Assembly: GCF_023556335.1 (NCBI RefSeq)
Contig: NZ_JAIKTS010000001.1
Span: forward strand, 1 to 64,000
DNA: 64,000 nucleotides
Source: Stenotrophomonas mori
GTDB lineage: Bacteria; Pseudomonadota; Gammaproteobacteria; Xanthomonadales; Xanthomonadaceae
Direction of reading: 5' to 3'
Below, one piece after another: positions 25,693 through 32,965 of the stretch (its first letter is position 1; each line of letters begins with the position of its first letter). The translations under genes were made by a program, and so were the position numbers. Below the pieces are notes generated by a model that saw only the letters and a list, made by a program, of their open reading frames with translations, was not told the DNA's origin and made no database searches.

Positions 25693-28600
25693 ATGTTGAG
25701 CTTGGTGACCGTGGTGCTGGCCGGGGTCGCCTGGCTGGTGCTGATGTTCGGCGTGGCGCTGTACGGCGAGCGCCGGCCGGCGGTGCTCGCCCGGCACTGG
25801 CGGCATGTCTATGCGCTGTCGTTGGCGGTGCACTGCACTTCGTGGACGTTCTACGGCACGGTGACCCAGGCGGCGCGCTACGGCTGGCCGCTGCCGCCGA
25901 CCTTCGTCGGCGCGATCCTGTTCTACGTGCTGGGCATCGGCGTGATGGTGCGCCTGGTGCGGCTGGCGCGCGAGACCAACGCCACCTCGCTGGCCGACCT
26001 GATCGCCGCGCGCCTGGGTCGTGATGCGTGGCTGGCGGCGACGGTGACCCTGGTCGCCGCGCTCGGCCTGATTCCGTACATCGCGCTGCAGCTCAAGGCG
26101 GTGGCGATGAGCTTCGGCATGCTGACCCGGGGGGCGTCCGGGGCCGTGCAGGATGCGGCGCCCTGGCGCGACAGCGCGCTGTACGTGGCGCTGGCGATGG
26201 CGTTGTTCGCGGTGCTGTTCGGCGCGCGCCGCGCCGACGTCTCCGAGCACAACCGGGGCCTGGTGCTGGCGATGGCCGCCGAGTCCCTGTTCAAGCTGGG
26301 GGCGATGCTGGCGCTGGGGGTGTTCGTCTGGTTCGGCCTGGAGCCGGTGGCGTCCACGCCGCCGGCTTCGCTGCCGGCGGCTCCGCCCGGGGGCTTCATG
26401 CCGCTGGTGCTGCTCGGCGCGCTGGCGATGTTCCTGCTGCCGCACCAGTTCCATGTCGGGGTGGTCGAATGCCGCGATCCGGCCGACATCCGCACCTCGC
26501 GCTGGCTGTTCCCGCTGTACCTGCTGCTGATCGCGCTGCCGATCCTGCCGCTGGCCCGCGCCGGCGGCGTGCTGCTCGGCGACAGCGTGCCCAGCGATCT
26601 GTACACGCTGGCGCTGCCGTTCTCGGCCGGGCACACCGGGGTCGCGCTGTTCGCCTTCCTTGGCGGACTCAGTGCGGCGACCGGCATGGTGGTGGTCAGC
26701 ACCCTGACGCTGAGCCTGATGATCGGCAACCACTGGTTCGCGCCGGGCCTGCTGCGCAGCACCTGGGCGCGTGCCGGCGGCGACCACCGCCGCGAACTGG
26801 TGTGGCTGCGGCGGGCCGGCATCTGCGTGATCATGCTGCTGGCCTGGGCCTACAGCCGGCTGATCGGCGGTGGCAACGTGCTGGCCGACATCGGTGCGAT
26901 CTCGTTCTCGGCGATGGCCACGCTGGTGCCGGTGCTCGGCTTCGCGATCTGGCGCCCGCAGACACCGCCGCGCGCGGCGATCGTCGGTGTGCTGGCCGGT
27001 TTCCTCACCTGGGCCTGGGTGCTGCTGCTGCCGACGCTGCTGGAGGAGGGCGGACGGGTACCGGGATGGGTGCTGGCCGGGCCGTTCGGCTGGCGCTGGC
27101 TGGCACCAGAGGCGCTGTTCGGCCTGACCGGCTGGAGCCCGCTGGGACGTGCGGTCGGGGCCAGCCTGTTCGTCGGCACGCTGGCGACGCTGCTGGCCAT
27201 GGCCGGACGCCGCGATGCGCCCGACCATGCCCGTCGCCGGCTCGATGCGCAGGCCCTGCGCGATGCCGGGCGCCGCTTCCTGCCCTGGGAGAAGGTGCAG
27301 CGCCTGCTTGCCGGAGCGCCGCGCCAGGGGCCGGTGCCGGCGGCGATCGAGGCCGGCGTCGAGCGCGAGCTGTCGGCGGTGCTGGGCACGGCCTCCTCGC
27401 GGCTGCTGCTGGACGCGGCGCGCCGTGAGCGCGGCGACCTGGCCACCGTCGCGGCGATCGTCAGCGAGGCCTCGCAGGACCTGCGCTTCAACCAGCAGGT
27501 GCTGCAGGCGGCGCTGCAGAACATGAGCCAGGGCATCAGCGTGATCGATCGCGACCAGCGGCTGGTCGCCTGGAACCGCCCCTATGCCCAGCTGTTCGGC
27601 TTCCCCGATGCGCTGCTGCAGGTGGGGCGGCCGATCGTCGACCTGACCCGCTGGGCGCTGCAGGCGCTGCCGCAGCGCGGCAGCGACGAGCGTGCGGTCG
27701 ACCGGCGGCTGGCGTTCATGCGCGCGGGCACCGGGCATCTCACCGAACGGGTGTTCCCCGACGGGCGGATCGTCGAGATCCGCGGCAACCCGATGCCCGG
27801 CGGCGGCTTCGTCGCCACCTTCACCGACGTCACCGCGTTCCGCCGTACCGAACAGGCGCTGATGCGCAGCAACGAGACCCTGGAGCAGCGCGTGTGCGAG
27901 CGCACCGCGCTGCTGGAAGCGGCCAAGCGCGAGGCCGAGCGCGCCAACGACGCCAAGAGCCGCTTCCTGGCCGCCATCGGCCATGACCTGCTGCAGCCGC
28001 TGCACGCCGCGCACCTGTTCACCGACAGCCTGGCGCAGCAGGTGCAGGCGCCCCCGCAGCAGCAGGCGGTGGCGCAGATCCGCGGCGCGCTGGATTCGAC
28101 CGCGCAGCTGTTGACCGGGCTGTTCGACATGTCGCGGCTGGAGGCCGGCGGACTGGTGCCGCAGCCGCGGGCCATGCCGCTGGCCGAGGTGCTGGACCCG
28201 CTGGCCTCGGAATTCCGCGCGCTGGCGGCGGCGCGCGGGCTGGCGTTCCACTACGTGCCGACCCGGGCGTGGGCGCACAGCGATCCGCAGCTGCTGCGCC
28301 GGGTGCTGCAGAACTTCCTGGCCAATGCGGTGCGCTATACCGCGCGCGGCGGTGTGCTGCTGGGGGTGCGCCGGGCCGGCGGGCGGTTGCGCATCGAGGT
28401 GCACGACACCGGCCCGGGCATCGCGCGGGAGGACCAGCAGCGCATCTTCGAGGAGTTCCGCCGCGGTGCGGACAGCGGTGGACAGGGCCTGGGCCTGGGG
28501 CTGGCGATCGCCGACCGCATCGCCGGGCTGCTGGACGCGCCGCTGCGGCTGCGCAGCCAGCCGGGGTGCGGCACGGTGTTCTCGGTGGCGCTGGCCGGTG

Positions 28601-29040
28601 CCACGGCACCGCCGCCGGCGGCCGGACCGGTGGCACAGGGCGTGGAGCCGCCGCCGGCGGTCCTGCGGGTGCTGGTGGTGGACAACGATCCGGCGGCCCT
28701 GGCCGGGCTCGCGGCGCTGCTGCGCGGCTGGGGCTACGAGGTGGCGGAAGCGGCCGACGGCACCGCGGCGGCGGCGGCGATGCAGGCCGCGCCGGCGGCC
28801 CTGTGGCTGTTCGACTACAACCTGGACGACGGCGATACCGGGAGCGCCCTGCACGCGCGGCTGGGGGCGCGCTTCGGCGCGCGGCCGACGCTGATCCTCA
28901 GTGCCGACGACAGCCTGGCCACGCGCCGCCAGGTGCTGGAGCGGGGGCTGACCCTGCTGCACAAGCCGGTGCGGCCACTGGCGCTGAAATCGGTGCTGGA
29001 CCGGCTGCTGGCCGCGCGCACGCTGGCGCCAGCGCCCTGA
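25693..29040 (+). CDS. CrbS-like hybrid histidine kinase with SLC5 (sodium/solute symporter-like) sensor domain
   Basis: 1115 residues. The first 490 or so form about 13 membrane helices resembling a sodium:solute symporter (SLC5), for example LGLIPYIALQLKAVAMSFGML and FAFLGGLSAATGMVVVSTLTLSLM. A PAS domain lies at about 598-725 (LQNMSQGISVIDRDQRLVAWN). The histidine-kinase box has His764 (AAIGHDLLQPL), and the ATPase has NAVRYTARGG, DTGPGIAREDQ and GLGLGLAIA. A C-terminal receiver has Asp1041 (FDYNLDDGD). This is the CbrA/CrbS family layout; CrbS with the LuxR-type CrbR controls acetate use (acs) in Vibrio and Pseudomonas. The likely partner regulator is encoded at 31302, split off by the BigR cassette. 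The true signal is unknown. Confidence 0.88.
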   Translation: MLSLVTVVLAGVAWLVLMFGVALYGERRPAVLARHWRHVYALSLAVHCTSWTFYGTVTQAARYGWPLPPTFVGAILFYVLGIGVMVRLVRLARETNATSLADLIAARLGRDAWLAATVTLVAALGLIPYIALQLKAVAMSFGMLTRGASGAVQDAAPWRDSALYVALAMALFAVLFGARRADVSEHNRGLVLAMAAESLFKLGAMLALGVFVWFGLEPVASTPPASLPAAPPGGFMPLVLLGALAMFLLPHQFHVGVVECRDPADIRTSRWLFPLYLLLIALPILPLARAGGVLLGDSVPSDLYTLALPFSAGHTGVALFAFLGGLSAATGMVVVSTLTLSLMIGNHWFAPGLLRSTWARAGGDHRRELVWLRRAGICVIMLLAWAYSRLIGGGNVLADIGAISFSAMATLVPVLGFAIWRPQTPPRAAIVGVLAGFLTWAWVLLLPTLLEEGGRVPGWVLAGPFGWRWLAPEALFGLTGWSPLGRAVGASLFVGTLATLLAMAGRRDAPDHARRRLDAQALRDAGRRFLPWEKVQRLLAGAPRQGPVPAAIEAGVERELSAVLGTASSRLLLDAARRERGDLATVAAIVSEASQDLRFNQQVLQAALQNMSQGISVIDRDQRLVAWNRPYAQLFGFPDALLQVGRPIVDLTRWALQALPQRGSDERAVDRRLAFMRAGTGHLTERVFPDGRIVEIRGNPMPGGGFVATFTDVTAFRRTEQALMRSNETLEQRVCERTALLEAAKREAERANDAKSRFLAAIGHDLLQPLHAAHLFTDSLAQQVQAPPQQQAVAQIRGALDSTAQLLTGLFDMSRLEAGGLVPQPRAMPLAEVLDPLASEFRALAAARGLAFHYVPTRAWAHSDPQLLRRVLQNFLANAVRYTARGGVLLGVRRAGGRLRIEVHDTGPGIAREDQQRIFEEFRRGADSGGQGLGLGLAIADRIAGLLDAPLRLRSQPGCGTVFSVALAGATAPPPAAGPVAQGVEPPPAVLRVLVVDNDPAALAGLAALLRGWGYEVAEAADGTAAAAAMQAAPAALWLFDYNLDDGDTGSALHARLGARFGARPTLILSADDSLATRRQVLERGLTLLHKPVRPLALKSVLDRLLAARTLAPAP

Positions 29041-29065
29041 ACGTGTCTGTTCCGGCAGTGCCGGG

Positions 29066-29386
29066 TCAGTGCCGGTGGGTGCCGCAGTAGGCGTCGTGCA
29101 GCGCCCGCATCACCCCCAGCGCGGGGCTGTCGGCGAGCGTGTAGAAGATGCTCTGCGCTTCGCGCCGGGTCGCGACCAGCCCGGCCTCGCGCATCAGCGC
29201 CAGGTGCTGGGACAGCGCCGACATCGACAGGCCGACGCCGGCCTGCAGTTCGCCGACCGACGCCTCGCCCTCCACCAGCCGGCAGAGCACCCGCAGGCGC
29301 GCCGGGTGGGCGAGCGATTTCAGCAGCTGCGCGGCCTGCTCGGCATGGGCCTGCATCTGCTCGGTATCCAGGTCGGACGCGTTCAT
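29066..29386 (-). CDS. bigR: BigR/SqrR-type ArsR-family sulfide/persulfide-responsive repressor
   Basis: 106 residues, an ArsR winged helix: LLKSLAHPARLRVLCRLVEG, then VGLSMSALSQHLALMREAGL as recognition helix. Cys35 and Cys101 are 66 residues apart, the same spacing as the redox-active pair of BigR (C42/C108) and SqrR (C41/C107), whose disulfide or polysulfide bridge releases DNA. It is divergent from a persulfide-dioxygenase-type gene and two YeeE/YedE transporters, the known BigR regulon. It should repress that operon until sulfide or persulfide accumulates. Confidence 0.9.
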   Translation of the reverse strand: MNASDLDTEQMQAHAEQAAQLLKSLAHPARLRVLCRLVEGEASVGELQAGVGLSMSALSQHLALMREAGLVATRREAQSIFYTLADSPALGVMRALHDAYCGTHRH

Positions 29387-29424
29387 GGCGGACGGGGGCG
29401 GGGGCTTGTGGTCGCGGAGCGGAG

Positions 29425-29452
29425 AGTTTAGTTTAGAAAAACCTAAATTACA
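29425..29452. promoter_or_regulatory. AT-rich BigR operator candidate
   Basis: An island of A/T in GC-rich DNA between the divergent bigR and dioxygenase starts. TTTAG (29432-29436) and CTAAA (29443-29447) form an inverted repeat with a 6-bp spacer, and another TTTAG directly precedes it (29427-29431). TAAATT at 29444 could be the -10 of the dioxygenase gene, so a bound repressor would block it. Confidence 0.6.
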
Positions 29453-29466
29453 AAACGGTCCTCCCC

Positions 29467-30354
29467 ATGCCCCCGACTTCCCTGCCTTCCCCCCGGGTCG
29501 AAGCCTTCCACGACAAGGACACCGGGACCTTCAGCTACGTCGTGTACGACGAGGTCGGCGGTGCCGCGGCGATCATCGACCCGGTGCTGGACTACGCGCC
29601 GGCCGCGGCCCGCATCGGCACCGCGTCGGCCGACGCGCTGCTGGCCTTCGTGCGCGAACGGCAGCTGGCGGTGGAATGGATCCTGGAGACCCACGCGCAC
29701 GCCGACCACCTCAGTGCGGCCGGCTACCTGGCCGACATCCTGCGGGCACCGGTGGCGATCGGGCGCGGCATCGTCCAGGTGCAGGCGCGCTTCAAGGCGC
29801 TGTTCGGGCTCGGCGACGAGTTCGTGGCCGACGGCCGCCAGTTCGACCGCCTGTTCGTCGACGGCGACCGCTTCCGCATCGGCACGCTGGAAGCGCGGGT
29901 GATCGCCACCCCGGGGCATACCGACGACAGCCTGACCTACCTGGTCGGTGACGCCGCGTTCATCGGCGACACCCTGTTCGCGACCGACACCGGGACCGCG
30001 CGCACCGATTTCCCCGGCGGCGACGCGCACCGGCTGTTCGCCTCGATCCAGGCGATCCTGGCGCTGCCGCAGGACACCCGCCTGTACCTGTGCCACGACT
30101 ACCCGGGCGACCGGCGCGAGGCACGGCCGCAGACCCGCATCGACGAGCAGGTCGCCGACAACCCGCACCTGCAGGACGGCGCCGACGAGGCGGCCTTCGT
30201 GCGGATGCGCCAGGAGCGCGACGCGACCCTGCCGGTGCCACGGCTGATCCTGCCGGCGCTGCAGGTCAACATCCGCGGGGGCCGCCTGCCGGATCCCGAT
30301 GCCAACGGCGTCCGCTACCTGCGGCTGCCGCTGGACCGGATGGAGGCCCCGTGA
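29467..30354 (+). CDS. blh: persulfide dioxygenase-like metallo-beta-lactamase fold protein (Blh/ETHE1 type)
   Basis: 295 residues. The metal motif THAHADHLSAAG holds His76, His78, Asp80 and His81, and VIATPGHTDDSLTYL and FIGDTLFATDTGTARTDFPG follow, typical of ETHE1 / Blh proteins. These oxidise glutathione persulfide to sulfite, protecting respiration from sulfide. No rhodanese domain is fused. There is no clear SD before the ATG at 29467. The next gene starts with GTG overlapping the stop (GTGA), so the transporter pair is co-translated. Regulation by BigR is expected. Confidence 0.9.
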   Translation: MPPTSLPSPRVEAFHDKDTGTFSYVVYDEVGGAAAIIDPVLDYAPAAARIGTASADALLAFVRERQLAVEWILETHAHADHLSAAGYLADILRAPVAIGRGIVQVQARFKALFGLGDEFVADGRQFDRLFVDGDRFRIGTLEARVIATPGHTDDSLTYLVGDAAFIGDTLFATDTGTARTDFPGGDAHRLFASIQAILALPQDTRLYLCHDYPGDRREARPQTRIDEQVADNPHLQDGADEAAFVRMRQERDATLPVPRLILPALQVNIRGGRLPDPDANGVRYLRLPLDRMEAP

Positions 30355-30767
30355 CGGGCGCCGCCGGCAGCGCCCTGGCCGGGGGCGTGCTGATCGGCGT
30401 GGCCGCGACGCTGCTGCTGGCGCTGACCGGACGCATCGCCGGCATCAGCGGCATCCTCGGCGGGGTGTTGCGGCCGCAGCGGGGCGAACTCGCCTGGCGG
30501 CTGGCGTTCCTGCTGGGGCTGGTGGCGGCCGGGGCGGCATGGCTGGCGTGGATGCCGGGCGCGCCGCCGCCGCGGCAGGGGTTCCCGCCGGTGCTGCTGG
30601 TGATCGCCGGGCTGCTGGTCGGGATCGGCACGCGCATGGGCAACGGCTGCACCAGCGGCCATGGTGTCTGTGGCCTGGGGCGGTTGTCGCTGCGGTCCCT
30701 GGTGGCGGTGGTGGTGTTCATGGCCACCGCGATCGCGACCACCTATGTCGTGAGGCATGCGGCATGA
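30351..30767 (+). CDS. YeeE/YedE-family sulfur transporter, N-terminal half protein (PmpA-like)
   Basis: 138 residues from the GTG at 30351 that overlaps the upstream stop. Four hydrophobic helices are visible (LAGGVLIGVAATLLLALTG and others), with the family signature GIGTRMGNGCTSGHGVCGLG. The Cys in NGCTSGHG is the pore residue used to pass thiosulfate-type sulfur compounds in YeeE. This protein is half of the YeeE unit; the second half is the next gene. The pair (PmpA/PmpB) accompanies BigR and Blh in Xylella and Agrobacterium. Confidence 0.85.
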   Translation: MTGAAGSALAGGVLIGVAATLLLALTGRIAGISGILGGVLRPQRGELAWRLAFLLGLVAAGAAWLAWMPGAPPPRQGFPPVLLVIAGLLVGIGTRMGNGCTSGHGVCGLGRLSLRSLVAVVVFMATAIATTYVVRHAA

Positions 30768-31219
30768 CCTCCTGGCGCGTCTCCCTGGCGGCGCTGCTGG
30801 CCGGCGCCCTGTTCGGGCTCGGGCTGGCGGTGTCCGGCATGACCGACCCGCAGCGCATCCTCGGGTTCCTGGATGTGGCCGGCGACTTCGACCCCAGCCT
30901 GCTGTTCGTGCTGGGCGGTGCGGTGGGCACCACCCTGCTGGCGTTCCGCGTCGTGCTGCGCCGGCCCGCGCCGCTGCTGGCGCCGGGCTTCCAGCTGTCG
31001 GAGGTGCGCCGTCTCGATGCGCGGCTGCTGGGGGGAGCGGCACTGTTCGGCATCGGCTGGGGGCTGGCCGGCTACTGCCCGGGGCCGGCACTGGTGGGCC
31101 TGGGAGTCCGCGCAACCGAGGCCGGGCTGTTCGTGCCGGCGATGCTGGCCGGCATGCTGCTGTACGGGCGCATCGACAGGAAACGCCCGATGCGCGGTGC
31201 GGCGCGGCCCGGGGAGTGA
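30764..31219 (+). CDS. YeeE/YedE-family (DUF6691) sulfur transporter, C-terminal half protein (PmpB-like)
   Basis: 151 residues; its ATG overlaps the PmpA-like stop (ATGA). It has four hydrophobic helices, with SGMTDPQRILGFLDVAGDFDPSL near the N-terminus and GIGWGLAGYCPGPALVGLG near residue 105, the family's second half-site with the conserved Cys. With the previous protein it should make one inner-membrane sulfur-compound channel. It ends the BigR-controlled operon. Confidence 0.85.
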   Translation: MTSWRVSLAALLAGALFGLGLAVSGMTDPQRILGFLDVAGDFDPSLLFVLGGAVGTTLLAFRVVLRRPAPLLAPGFQLSEVRRLDARLLGGAALFGIGWGLAGYCPGPALVGLGVRATEAGLFVPAMLAGMLLYGRIDRKRPMRGAARPGE

Positions 31220-31301
31220 GCAGCGCGGTGGAGGGTGGTTCCACGCCCCGGAGCCGGGCGAGGAACCGGGGCGCAGGATGCTCTCGTGGCCCGCGGCGCG
31301 C

Positions 31302-31964
31302 CTACAGCGCCTGGCGGGCGGGATCACTGAGCTCCAGCTCGCGCAGCACCACGCTGGCCTGGGTGCGGTTGCGCACGCCCAGACGCTCGAAGATCGCCGA
31401 CAGGTGCGCCTTGACCGTGCGTTCCTGCACCTCCAGGCGGTCGGCGATCTGCTTGTTGAGCAGGCCTTCGGCGACCAGCGCCAGCACCCGGAACTGCTGC
31501 GGTGACAGGCTGGCCAGACGCGCGGCCAGTTCGCTGTCGTGGCGCGAGGACTGTGCACGGGCCACCGCCGCACGCAGCGACGCCGGCAGCCATTGCTCGC
31601 AGGCCATCACGCTGCGGATCGCGTCGCGCAGTTCGTCCAGGCCCGAGCTCTTGGGCAGGTAGCCGGCGGCGCCGTGGTCGAGCGCGCGCCGCACCACGCG
31701 CGGGTCGTCGTTGGCCGAGACCACGATCACCGCCACTCCCGGGTGCTGGGCGCGGATCGCCGCCAGCCCGGCCAGGCCGTGGTTGCCGGGCATGTGCAGG
31801 TCGAGCAGGATCAGGTCGGTGTCCGGTGCCGCGTCCAGGGCGGCGAGCACGCCCTCCAGCGACTCGGCCTCCTGTACCTGCAGGCCGGCCACGGCATCGC
31901 CCGCGGCCTGGCGCAGTGCGGCGCGGAACAGCGGGTGGTCGTCGGCGATCAGCAGGCTGGGCAT
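31302..31964 (-). CDS. LuxR/NarL-type response regulator, CrbR-like
   Basis: 220 residues. The receiver domain MPSLLIADDHPLFRAAL has the phospho-acceptor Asp in DLILLDLHMPG (near residue 54) and the switch Lys in GYLPKSSG. The LuxR helix-turn-helix LSPQQFRVLALVAEGLLNKQ is followed by VKAHLSAIFERLGVRNRTQA. It is 88 bp downstream of the 3-hydroxybutyrate dehydrogenase gene on the same strand, probably co-transcribed. No kinase is adjacent, but the CrbS-like hybrid kinase 2.3 kb away is a natural partner (CrbS/CrbR). It is the best local candidate for the protein binding the shared 22-bp element. Confidence 0.87.
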   Translation of the reverse strand: MPSLLIADDHPLFRAALRQAAGDAVAGLQVQEAESLEGVLAALDAAPDTDLILLDLHMPGNHGLAGLAAIRAQHPGVAVIVVSANDDPRVVRRALDHGAAGYLPKSSGLDELRDAIRSVMACEQWLPASLRAAVARAQSSRHDSELAARLASLSPQQFRVLALVAEGLLNKQIADRLEVQERTVKAHLSAIFERLGVRNRTQASVVLRELELSDPARQAL

Positions 31965-32052
31965 GGCGAGGGGCCCCGGGCGGGTGGAGGAACGGCAAGG
32001 CCGAGTAAAGGCAGCCGTGGCCGCAAAAGCAACCGCGTGGCCGCCGCGGCGG

Positions 32053-32850
32053 CTACTGCGCGGTCCAGCCGCCGTCCATCGGCAGCGCCGTCCCGGTGAG
32101 GTTGTGGGCCTCCGGCCGGCACAGCCACACCACCATCGCGGCGATGTCCTCCGGCAGCGACATGCGCAGGCTGGGCTGCTTCTCCTCCAGCAGGGCGCGC
32201 ACGCCCTTGTCGCGGTCGCCACCGTTGCGGTGGGCCTGGATCTGCGGCTCGATCAGCGGCGTCTCCACCCAGCCCGGGCACACGCAGTTGACGGTGACGC
32301 CCCCCGTGTCGCGGCTGCCGGCGGCCGCGTATTCGAGCGCCGCGACCTTGCTCAGGCCGACGAGGCCGAACTTGCTGGCCACGTAGGGAGCCTTGTCCCT
32401 GGACGCCACCAGCCCATGCACCGAGGCGATGTTCACCACCCGCCCGTAGCCGCGCGCGGCCATGCCCGGCAGGGCCTGCTGCATGGTGTGGAAAGCGGCG
32501 CTGAGGTTGATGGCGAGGATGTCGTCCCAGCGCGAGGCCGGCTGTTCGGCCAGCGGCGCGGCGTGCTGGATGCCGGCGCAGTTGACCAGCACGTCGAGCG
32601 CGCCCGCGTCCTGGACCGTGGCCATCATCGCGGCGATCGCACCGGGGTCGCGCAGGTCGGCGTCGACGTGGCGGGCCTCGCCACCGGCCGCGGCGACGCT
32701 GGCGAGCGCGGCGTCGATCTGCGCGGCGGTGCCCAGGCCGTTGATCGCCACCCGCGCGCCGGCCGCGGCCAGTGCCCGGGCGATGGCCAGGCCGATGCCG
32801 GATGTACTGCCGGTCACCAGTGCGGTGCGGCCGTGCAGGAAGCGCTCCAT
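32053..32850 (-). CDS. bdhA: D-3-hydroxybutyrate dehydrogenase (SDR)
   Basis: 265 residues. The cofactor loop TGSTSGIGLAIA has Gly at 14, 18 and 20. The catalytic residues are Ser143 (NIASVHG), Tyr156 and Lys160 (YVASK). The substrate region CVCPGWVETPLIEPQI and the block VHGLVASRDKAPYVASKFG are characteristic of D-3-hydroxybutyrate dehydrogenases rather than fatty-acid reductases. It oxidises D-3-hydroxybutyrate to acetoacetate with NAD in the cytoplasm. The ATG at 32850 has GGGGAA about 7 nt upstream. It is divergent from the oligomer hydrolase gene and followed by the regulator gene. Confidence 0.92.
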   Translation of the reverse strand: MERFLHGRTALVTGSTSGIGLAIARALAAAGARVAINGLGTAAQIDAALASVAAAGGEARHVDADLRDPGAIAAMMATVQDAGALDVLVNCAGIQHAAPLAEQPASRWDDILAINLSAAFHTMQQALPGMAARGYGRVVNIASVHGLVASRDKAPYVASKFGLVGLSKVAALEYAAAGSRDTGGVTVNCVCPGWVETPLIEPQIQAHRNGGDRDKGVRALLEEKQPSLRMSLPEDIAAMVVWLCRPEAHNLTGTALPMDGGWTAQ

Positions 32851-32917
32851 GGGGAACTCCGTGGGACAGGTGGGGAAAGGCTGCCGAACGTAGCAGTCCG
32901 GATGCAAGCGCGGCGTG

Positions 32918-32939
32918 GTACGAAAGTACGATGGGCCGC
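32918..32939. promoter_or_regulatory. shared operator-like element, bdhA / 3HB-oligomer hydrolase promoter
   Basis: Starts GTACGAAAGTACGATG; the inner GTAC-GAAA-GTAC is an inverted repeat. It is identical at 14 of 16 core positions and 19 of 22 overall to the element at 22426. A TAGGGT hexamer begins 21 nt after the core towards the hydrolase gene (22 nt at the other site). On the other strand TACGTT occupies positions 26-31, the same offset as GATACT at the other site. The core is 68 bp from the bdhA ATG. Confidence 0.6.
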
Positions 32940-32965
32940 CCGCCGGGCTCTGCTAGGGTGGCCGC

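Noticed and set aside
25627..28962. 1111-codon open frame antisense to the hybrid kinase gene
   Set aside because: A GC-rich shadow of a real gene: composition dominated by Arg, Gln and His with no domain, whereas the sense frame has full kinase motifs.
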